Assembly (NCBI GenBank): GCA_021798395.1
Contig: JAJZHS010000061.1
Coordinates: forward strand, 1 to 10,339
DNA from: Pseudomonadota bacterium
GTDB taxonomy: Bacteria; Pseudomonadota; Gammaproteobacteria; Burkholderiales; Burkholderiaceae_C
Length of the DNA: 10,339 nt
Reading direction: 5' to 3'
The translations under genes were made by a program, and so were the position numbers. Below, in pieces: positions 6,497-10,339 of this stretch. A model generated the notes under the pieces. That model saw nothing but the letters and a program-made list of their open reading frames with translations, did no database searches and had not been told where the DNA came from. Every line of letters begins with the position of its first letter. The first letter of the stretch is position 1.

Positions 6497-6610
6497 ATGA
6501 AAGTTAGTGCGTCCATCAAGAAGATGTGCCGTAATTGCAAGATCATCCGCCGCCACGGTGTCGTGCGCGTGATCTGCAGCGACCCGCGCCACAAGCAGCG
6601 TCAGGGTTGA
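6497..6610 (+). CDS. rpmJ: 50S ribosomal protein L36, zinc-binding form
   Basis: The 37-residue product begins MKVSASIKKMCRNCKIIRRH and ends SDPRHKQRQG. L36 is the smallest large-subunit protein and binds 23S rRNA late in assembly. The zinc ribbon is complete: C11, C14, C27 and H32, so this is the C+ form. Two adjacent ATGs occur, 6494 and 6497. The second is chosen because AGAGG at 6486-6490 is then six bases away and because family members start MKVxAS. The basic character and conserved C-terminus leave no real doubt. It is the last gene of the spc group, followed after 28 bases by rpsM. Confidence 0.96.
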   Translation: MKVSASIKKMCRNCKIIRRHGVVRVICSDPRHKQRQG

Positions 6611-6638
6611 GGCCTCTTAATCTGAACCGAGGAATCAA

Positions 6639-7004
6639 ATGGCCCGTATCGCTGGTATCAACATTCCGCCGCAGCAGCACGCCGAGATCGGCCTGACTGC
6701 GATCTATGGCATCGGTCGCACGACGGCGCGCAAGATTTGCGACGCCGCCGGCATCGCCTACGCGACCAAGGTCAAGGACATCACCGACGCCGAGCTCGAG
6801 AAGGTGCGCGAGCAGGTCGGTCAGTACGTGATCGAAGGCGATCTGCGCCGCGAGGTGTCGATCAACATCAAGCGCCTGATGGACCTGGGCTGCTACCGCG
6901 GCATGCGCCACCGTCGCGGCCTGCCGGTTCGCGGCCAGCGCACCCGCACCAACGCCCGCACCCGCAAGGGGCCGCGCAAGGGCGCGGCGGCGCTGAAGAA
7001 ATAA
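6639..7004 (+). CDS. rpsM: 30S ribosomal protein S13
   Basis: The 121-residue product is S13, which sits in the head of the small subunit and makes bridges to the large subunit and contact with P-site tRNA. The opening MARIAGINIPPQQHAEIGLT, the YGIGRTTARKICDAAGI helix-turn region (23-39) and the signature GMRHRRGLPVRGQRTRTNAR (88-107) are diagnostic, as is the basic tail. ATG 6639 follows GAGGA at 6629-6633. It is the first alpha-operon gene. In E. coli S4 represses this operon through a pseudoknot in a long rpsM leader; here only 28 bases precede rpsM, so an equivalent structure would have to overlap rpmJ or be absent. Confidence 0.98.
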   Translation: MARIAGINIPPQQHAEIGLTAIYGIGRTTARKICDAAGIAYATKVKDITDAELEKVREQVGQYVIEGDLRREVSINIKRLMDLGCYRGMRHRRGLPVRGQRTRTNARTRKGPRKGAAALKK

Positions 7005-7022
7005 GCACGGAAGGAATCCACC

Positions 7023-7427
7023 ATGGCTAAGAGTTCGACTCAGGGATCGGCGCAGCGCGGTCGCAAGAAAGTCCGCAAGAACGTCGCGGACGGCATCGCG
7101 CACGTGCACGCGTCGTTCAACAACACCATCATCACCATCACCGACCGCCAGGGCAACGCGCTGTCGTGGGCGTCGAGCGGCGGCCAGGGCTTCAAGGGCT
7201 CGCGCAAGTCGACCCCGTTCGCGGCCCAGGTCGCGGCCGAGAACGCCGGGCGCCAGGCCATCGAATGCGGCATCAAGCAGCTCGAGGTTCGCATCAAGGG
7301 TCCGGGTCCGGGCCGCGAGTCGGCCGTGCGCGCGCTCAACGGCCTGGGCATCAAGGTGATGCAGATCGCCGACGTCACCCCGGTGCCGCACAACGGCTGC
7401 CGGCCGCCGAAGCGCCGCCGCATCTGA
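7023..7427 (+). CDS. rpsK: 30S ribosomal protein S11
   Basis: The 134-residue product is S11, on the platform of the small subunit close to the mRNA exit site and anti-Shine-Dalgarno region. The lysine/arginine-rich start is followed by GIAHVHASFNNTIITITDRQ (24-43), SSGGQGFKGSRKSTPFAAQ (51-69), KGPGPGRESAVRALNGLGIK (92-111) and the C-terminal TPVPHNGCRPPKRRR. It is a few residues longer than the 129 of E. coli, with the difference at the N-terminus. ATG 7023 has AAGGA at 7011-7015, seven bases upstream. It follows rpsM by 18 bases, but a 116-base structured gap separates it from rpsD. Confidence 0.98.
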   Translation: MAKSSTQGSAQRGRKKVRKNVADGIAHVHASFNNTIITITDRQGNALSWASSGGQGFKGSRKSTPFAAQVAAENAGRQAIECGIKQLEVRIKGPGPGRESAVRALNGLGIKVMQIADVTPVPHNGCRPPKRRRI

Positions 7428-7472
7428 CGCGGATTTCACCGGCAGCCGTGTTGCGCGGCGGCCAAGCCCACT

Positions 7473-7498
7473 GCCTGGGGGTGCATGCGCGCCCAGGC
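7473..7498 (+). promoter_or_regulatory. Hairpin in the rpsK-rpsD gap
   Basis: GCCTGGG (7473-7479) pairs exactly with CCCAGGC (7492-7498). Inside, GTG/CGC can add a few pairs around a CATG loop after a G-G mismatch. A second perfect palindrome, CTCCCGCGGGAG, occupies 7498-7509, and CCGCGG is repeated at 7501-7506 and 7515-7520, allowing alternative folds. The structures lie upstream of the S4 gene and its ribosome-binding site. A role as an S4-responsive leader is only a hypothesis. Confidence 0.55.
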
Positions 7499-7529
7499 TC
7501 CCGCGGGAGTGGTTCCGCGGCAGACTGAC

Positions 7530-7534
7530 AAGGA
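7530..7534 (+). promoter_or_regulatory. Ribosome-binding site that fixes the GTG start of rpsD
   Basis: AAGGA lies nine bases before the GTG at 7544. It is the only good Shine-Dalgarno match near the point where the S4 protein must begin (MARYLGPKAKL), and no in-frame ATG is available there. It therefore decides the non-ATG start. Confidence 0.8.
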
Positions 7535-7543
7535 AACGACGAA

Positions 7544-8167
7544 GTGGCACGTTATCTCGGCCCGAAGGCCAAACTCTCCCGCCGCGAAGGCAGCGACCTG
7601 TTCCTGAAGAGCGCGCGTCGCGGCATCGAATCGAAGGCGAAGTTCGACACCAAGCCCGGGCAGCACGGCCGCACCAGCGGCGCCCGGCAGTCCGACTACG
7701 CGGTGCAGCTGCGCGAGAAGCAGAAGGTCAAGCGCATGTACGGCATGCTCGAAAAGCAGTTCCGCCGCACCTACGAGCGCGCGCAGAGCATCCGCGGCAA
7801 CACCGGCGTGAACATGCTGACCCTGCTCGAGTCGCGCCTGGACAACGTCGTCTACCGCATGGGATTCGCGTCGACCCGCGCCGAAGCGCGCCAACTGGTC
7901 GGCCACCGCGGAATCGTCGTCGACGGCGCGGTGCTCGACATCCCGTCGGCCGTGGTCACGCCCGGGCAGACCGTGGCGGTGCGCGACAAGGCCAGGAAGC
8001 AGCTGCGCATCATCGACGCGCTCAAGCTGGCCGAAGGCAACGGCTTCCCGGCCTGGGTCCAGGTCGATGCGTCGAAGATGGAAGGCGTGTTCAAGAAAGT
8101 TCCGGACCGCGACGAATACGCCAGCGACATCAACGAGTCGCTGATCGTCGAACTCTATTCGCGTTGA
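7544..8167 (+). CDS. rpsD: 30S ribosomal protein S4
   Basis: The 207-residue product is S4, which nucleates folding of the 16S rRNA 5' domain and in E. coli represses the alpha operon. It starts at GTG 7544, the only non-ATG start among the ribosomal genes here. MARYLGPKAKLSRREGSDLF is the conserved N-terminus in related bacteria. The KPGQHGRTSGARQSDYAVQL segment (43-62) and the KQKVKRMYGMLEKQFRR region follow. The S4 RNA-binding domain spans about 97-160 and contains SRLDNVVYRMGFASTRAEAR (97-116) and LVGHRGIVVDG. No cysteine is present, so it is the zinc-free form. It is preceded by a 116-base hairpin-rich gap and followed by a terminator-like element before rpoA. Confidence 0.98.
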   Translation: MARYLGPKAKLSRREGSDLFLKSARRGIESKAKFDTKPGQHGRTSGARQSDYAVQLREKQKVKRMYGMLEKQFRRTYERAQSIRGNTGVNMLTLLESRLDNVVYRMGFASTRAEARQLVGHRGIVVDGAVLDIPSAVVTPGQTVAVRDKARKQLRIIDALKLAEGNGFPAWVQVDASKMEGVFKKVPDRDEYASDINESLIVELYSR

Positions 8168-8170
8168 CAC

Positions 8171-8222
8171 GGGCGCCTGGCGCGCTGGGGCTGTCGCCTC
8201 GCGCGCCTGCGGGCCCTTTTTT
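8171..8222 (+). terminator. Intrinsic-terminator-like hairpin between rpsD and rpoA
   Basis: GGCGCGC (8179-8185) pairs perfectly with GCGCGCC (8201-8207). Above it, GGGGC/GCCTC (8187-8191 with 8196-8200, one G-U pair) closes a four-base loop. Below it, GGGC and CC (8171-8177) can pair with GGGCCC (8211-8216). Six T follow directly (8217-8222). This is the shape of a Rho-independent terminator, yet it lies within the alpha operon just ahead of rpoA. It probably acts as a partial terminator or attenuator. The GC content makes chance folding common, but the T run adds weight. Confidence 0.65.
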
Positions 8223-8271
8223 GCCATCAGCCTTATCCGTGTAACGAGCGGAGGGTCTTGAGAGGAATACC

Positions 8272-9264
8272 ATGCAAACCGCATTGCTGCGTCCCAAATC
8301 CATCCAGGTCGAGGCGCTCGGTCCGCTGCGCGCGAAAGTCACGCTCGAACCGTTCGAGCGCGGCTACGGCCACACCCTCGGCAACGCGCTGCGTCGCGTC
8401 CTGCTGTCGTCGCTGGTCGGGTACGCGCCGACCGAAGTCAGCATCAACGGCGTGCTGCACGAGTACTCGGTCGTCGACGGACTTCAGGAAGACGTCATCG
8501 GCGTGCTGCTGAACCTCAAGGGCGTGGTCTTCAAGCTGCACAACCGCGACGAGGTCACGCTGTCGCTGCGCAAGGAAGGCGAGGGCGTGGTCACCGCCGC
8601 CGACATCCAGACTCCGCACGACGTCGAGATCATCAACCCCGAGCACGTCATCGCCCACCTGTCGCAGCAGGGCAAGCTCGACATGCAGATCAAGGTCGAG
8701 AAGGGCCGCGGCTACGTTCCCGGCAACCTGCGGCGCTACGCCGACGAAGGCGGCAAGATCATCGGGCGCATCGTGCTCGACGCGTCGTTCTCGCCGGTGC
8801 GGCGGGTCAGCTACGCGGTCGAGAACGCGCGCGTCGAGCAGCGCACCGACCTCGACAAGCTGGTCATGGAAATCGAGACCAACGGTTCGGTCAGCGCCGA
8901 AGAGGCGATCCGCACCTCGGCGCGCATCCTGGTCGAGCAGCTGTCGGTGTTCGCCAGCCTGGAAGGCGCCGAAAAGGCGCTCGAGGCCGGCGGCTCGGCG
9001 GCGAGCCAGCAGTTCGACCCGATCCTGCTGCGCCCGGTCGACGACCTGGAGCTGACGGTGCGCTCGGCCAATTGCCTGAAGGCCGAGAACATCTACTACA
9101 TCGGCGACCTCATCCAGCGCAGCGAGACCGAGCTTCTGAAGACGCCGAACCTCGGCCGCAAGTCGCTCAACGAAATCAAGGAAGTGCTCGCCGCGCGCGG
9201 CCTCACGCTGGGCATGAAGCTCGAGAGCTGGCCGCCGGCCGAGCTCGAAGGGCGCGTCGGCTGA
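8272..9264 (+). CDS. rpoA: DNA-directed RNA polymerase subunit alpha
   Basis: The 330-residue product is the alpha subunit, which dimerises to start assembly of core RNA polymerase and contacts promoter UP elements and activators. The N-terminal domain (about 1-235) contains the dimer and beta-contact motif ERGYGHTLGNALRRVLLSS (29-47). After a linker near 236-248, the C-terminal domain includes DDLELTVRSANCLKAENIYY (257-276) and TPNLGRKSLNEIKEVLAARG (291-310). R264 matches the E. coli residue R265 that reads UP-element DNA. ATG 8272 is preceded by AGAGGA at 8261-8266. TTGCCA at 8221-8226 resembles a -35 box, but I see no good -10 at the right distance, so a dedicated rpoA promoter is not called. 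Length and domains are fully normal. Confidence 0.99.
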   Translation: MQTALLRPKSIQVEALGPLRAKVTLEPFERGYGHTLGNALRRVLLSSLVGYAPTEVSINGVLHEYSVVDGLQEDVIGVLLNLKGVVFKLHNRDEVTLSLRKEGEGVVTAADIQTPHDVEIINPEHVIAHLSQQGKLDMQIKVEKGRGYVPGNLRRYADEGGKIIGRIVLDASFSPVRRVSYAVENARVEQRTDLDKLVMEIETNGSVSAEEAIRTSARILVEQLSVFASLEGAEKALEAGGSAASQQFDPILLRPVDDLELTVRSANCLKAENIYYIGDLIQRSETELLKTPNLGRKSLNEIKEVLAARGLTLGMKLESWPPAELEGRVG

Positions 9265-9282
9265 AGCCGGCGCCCCCGACCC

Positions 9283-9304
9283 GCGCCGCGGCACGCCGCG
9301 GCGC
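9283..9304 (+). promoter_or_regulatory. 10-bp GC-rich inverted repeat between rpoA and rplQ
   Basis: GCGCCGCGGC (9283-9292) and GCCGCGGCGC (9295-9304) are exact reverse complements separated by AC, giving a stem of about eight or nine pairs. No T run follows, so it is unlikely to be an intrinsic terminator. It could slow RNA decay or mark a processing site between the rpoA and rplQ parts of the transcript. Confidence 0.6.
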
Positions 9305-9313
9305 CTGTGCAAC

Positions 9314-9337
9314 GGCCAGTACCTGACACGGCTGGCC
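9314..9337 (+). promoter_or_regulatory. Small hairpin upstream of rplQ
   Basis: GGCCAG (9314-9319) pairs with CTGGCC (9332-9337) around a 12-base loop. It lies 13 bases before the rplQ ribosome-binding site AAGGAA (9351-9356). A six-pair stem in GC-rich DNA can arise by chance, so a function is uncertain. Confidence 0.35.
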
Positions 9338-9362
9338 CAACTGATAACGAAAGGAAAGCACC

Positions 9363-9755
9363 ATGCGTCACGGACACGGACTGCGCAAGCTCAACCGCAC
9401 CTCGAGCCACCGGCTCGCGATGCTGCGCAACATGGCCAACTCGCTGATCGCCCACGAAGCGATCAAGACAACGCTGCCGAAGGCCAAGGAACTGCGCCGC
9501 GTCGTCGAGCCGCTGATCACCCTGGGCAAGAAGCCGTCGCTGGCCAACCGCCGGCTGGCGTTCGACCGCCTGCGCGATCGCGACTCGGTGGTCAAGCTGT
9601 TCGGCGAACTCGGCGAACGCTACAAGACCCGCCCGGGCGGATATACCCGCATCCTGAAGTTCGGCTATCGCGTCGGCGACAATGCGCCGATGGCGCTGGT
9701 CGAACTCGTCGATCGTCCCGACGTCGAAGCCGGCCTGGACAAGGCCGCCGAGTAA
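9363..9755 (+). CDS. rplQ: 50S ribosomal protein L17
   Basis: The 130-residue product is L17, located beside the tunnel exit on the large subunit. The start MRHGHGLRKLNRTSSHRLAM and the block LRNMANSLIAHEAIKTTLPK (21-40), followed by AKELRRVVEPLITLGK, are diagnostic. GYTRILKFGYRVGDNAPMAL (93-112) completes the conserved core, and a short variable acidic tail follows. ATG 9363 has AAGGAA at 9351-9356. The 98-base gap from rpoA is larger than the few tens of bases usual in E. coli and contains two hairpins. rplQ is the last gene of the alpha operon and is followed by a terminator-like hairpin. Confidence 0.98.
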   Translation: MRHGHGLRKLNRTSSHRLAMLRNMANSLIAHEAIKTTLPKAKELRRVVEPLITLGKKPSLANRRLAFDRLRDRDSVVKLFGELGERYKTRPGGYTRILKFGYRVGDNAPMALVELVDRPDVEAGLDKAAE

Positions 9756-9775
9756 GCCGCGCGACGCACCGGCAG

Positions 9776-9815
9776 GCCCGCCGCCGACCCGAGGTCGCCG
9801 GCGGGCTTGTGCTTT
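9776..9815 (+). terminator. Probable terminator of the alpha operon
   Basis: A 13-base arm (9776-9788) and its complement (9794-9806) pair with a single C-C mismatch around a five-base loop CCGAG. The tail TTGTGCTTT (9807-9815) is T-rich but interrupted. The hairpin begins 20 bases after the rplQ stop, the expected place for an operon end. Strong stem, imperfect T tract. Confidence 0.7.
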
Positions 9816-9846
9816 GGGGCCGGCCACATCGATATTGCGTTGGACT

Positions 9847-9852
9847 TATATT
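9847..9852 (+). promoter_or_regulatory. Possible -10 box of a dsbD promoter
   Basis: TATATT matches the sigma-70 -10 consensus at five of six positions and stands out as an AT-rich patch in GC-rich DNA between the rplQ terminator and dsbD. The -35 region is poor: the best fit is GCCACA at 9823-9828 with an 18-base spacer, three of six matches. The promoter may need an activator, or the call may be wrong. Predicted transcription would start near 9859. Confidence 0.4.
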
Positions 9853-9858
9853 TAACCC

Positions 9859-9880
9859 CTGCCGGGCGTCCGCCCGGCAG
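9859..9880 (+). promoter_or_regulatory. 22-base perfect palindrome upstream of dsbD
   Basis: CTGCCGGGCG (9859-9868) and CGCCCGGCAG (9871-9880) are exact reverse complements around TC. The repeat begins where transcription from the -10 at 9847-9852 would start. It could therefore be a 5'-terminal stem-loop of the dsbD mRNA, or an operator overlapping the start site. No T run follows on the + strand. Confidence 0.6.
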
Positions 9881-9913
9881 CCGTTCCGTGTCGCGATCCC
9901 GCCCGAAGCCGTG

Positions 9914-10339
9914 ATGAAGTCGATCCTCCAGATGCTGCTGCGCGCCGCTTGCGCCTGCGCGCTCCTGTTCGCCGCGCCGCTGGCGTCGGCGCAGCAGGGC
10001 AAGTTCCTCGACCCCGACGTGGCGTTCCGCGTGCACGCCGCGGTCCGCGACGCCAGGACCCTGGCGCTGCGCTTCGATATCGCCGATGGCTACTACCTGT
10101 ACCAGGAGCGCTTCCATTTCACGCCGCAGGATCCGGCGGTCAAGCTCGGCACCATCGGCTTCCCGCCGGCGCATCGCAAGTTCGACCCCAACCTCGGCCA
10201 CGTCGTGGCGCATTACCGGCACCAGGTCGTCGTCACCCTGCCGGTGGCCGCGGCTCCGGCGCATTTCAAGCTGAAGGTCACGTACCAGGGCTGCTCGGAC
10301 CAGGGCCTGTGCTACCCGCCGATCGACAAAATCGCTGAC
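9914..10339 (+). CDS. dsbD: Thiol:disulfide interchange protein DsbD, N-terminal part (3' end outside window)
   Basis: The frame is open from ATG 9914 to the window end, giving 142 residues. A signal peptide is clear: MKS, a hydrophobic core to about residue 21, and a likely cut after ASA at 26. The rest fits the periplasmic alpha domain of DsbD, with DGYYLYQERFHFTPQ (58-72) and VTYQGCSDQGLCYPP (122-136). C127 and C133 have the CX5C spacing of the redox pair in E. coli DsbD, and F90 in KFDPNLG may be the cap-loop residue. DsbD moves electrons from cytoplasmic thioredoxin to periplasmic DsbC and cytochrome c maturation proteins. The Shine-Dalgarno is weak (GAAG at 9905-9908); GTG 9911 is an alternative start. 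The central membrane and C-terminal thioredoxin domains lie beyond the window, so a short DsbD-like protein cannot be excluded. Confidence 0.85.
   Translation, partial: MKSILQMLLRAACACALLFAAPLASAQQGKFLDPDVAFRVHAAVRDARTLALRFDIADGYYLYQERFHFTPQDPAVKLGTIGFPPAHRKFDPNLGHVVAHYRHQVVVTLPVAAAPAHFKLKVTYQGCSDQGLCYPPIDKIAD

Noticed and set aside
6543..7550. 335-residue open frame on the - strand opposite rpsM and rpsK
   Set aside because: Composition is alanine/arginine-rich with no family resemblance; it mirrors two well-supported genes.
8221..8249. Candidate rpoA promoter with TTGCCA as -35
   Set aside because: No acceptable -10 hexamer occurs at 16-18 bases; the -35 match overlaps the terminator T run and may be chance. 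Kept only as a remark.
8233..9312. 359-residue open frame on the - strand opposite rpoA
   Set aside because: Shadow of rpoA; biased composition, no motif, no ribosome-binding logic. Long antisense frames are common in DNA with G/C-biased third positions.
1..10339. Possible accessory or novel system (defence, mobile element, CRISPR, phage)
   Set aside because: All recognised genes are core ribosomal, secretion, transcription or redox genes in conserved order. No integrase, transposase, direct-repeat array, tRNA or compositional break was seen.

Overview
This window is a housekeeping block. It holds the end of the S10 ribosomal protein operon, the complete spc operon, the complete alpha operon and the first 142 codons of a dsbD-type gene. 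Every convincing gene lies on the + strand. The DNA is GC-rich with third positions strongly biased to G/C. The protein sequences read as Betaproteobacteria, and Burkholderiales or a close relative is the likeliest group. Supporting this are infA placed between secY and rpmJ, S4 of 207 aa and S14 of 101 aa without zinc-binding cysteines, and dsbD downstream of rplQ. Assignment below class level is not supported.

Layout: rplP (3' end, L16), rpmC (L29) and rpsQ (S17) close the S10 operon. A 182-base gap (621-802) follows, with the likely spc promoter and two strong palindromes. The spc genes come next: rplN, rplX, rplE, rpsN, rpsH, rplF, rplR, rpsE, rpmD, rplO, secY, infA, rpmJ. Only 28 bases separate rpmJ from the alpha genes rpsM, rpsK, rpsD, rpoA and rplQ. 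Unlike the tight spc genes, the later alpha genes are separated by 98 to 116 bases of structured non-coding DNA. These are a hairpin before rpsD, a terminator-like hairpin with six T between rpsD and rpoA, and two hairpins between rpoA and rplQ. A terminator follows rplQ. Then come a promoter-like -10 box, a 22-base palindrome and the start of dsbD, which is cut by the window end.

How the genes work together: the block makes proteins of both ribosomal subunits, initiation factor IF-1, the SecY translocation channel and the RNA polymerase alpha subunit, so translation, export and transcription are co-expressed. DsbD is a separate unit that carries reducing power to periplasmic thiol proteins.

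No accessory genes, mobile elements, CRISPR arrays, tRNA or rRNA genes were seen. I did not find a previously undescribed system. What deserves a second look is regulatory: the palindrome that contains the spc -35 box, the terminator-like element inside the alpha operon, and the structured gap before the S4 gene. No stretch over 300 bases lacks a gene; the longest gaps are 621-802 and 9756-9913.
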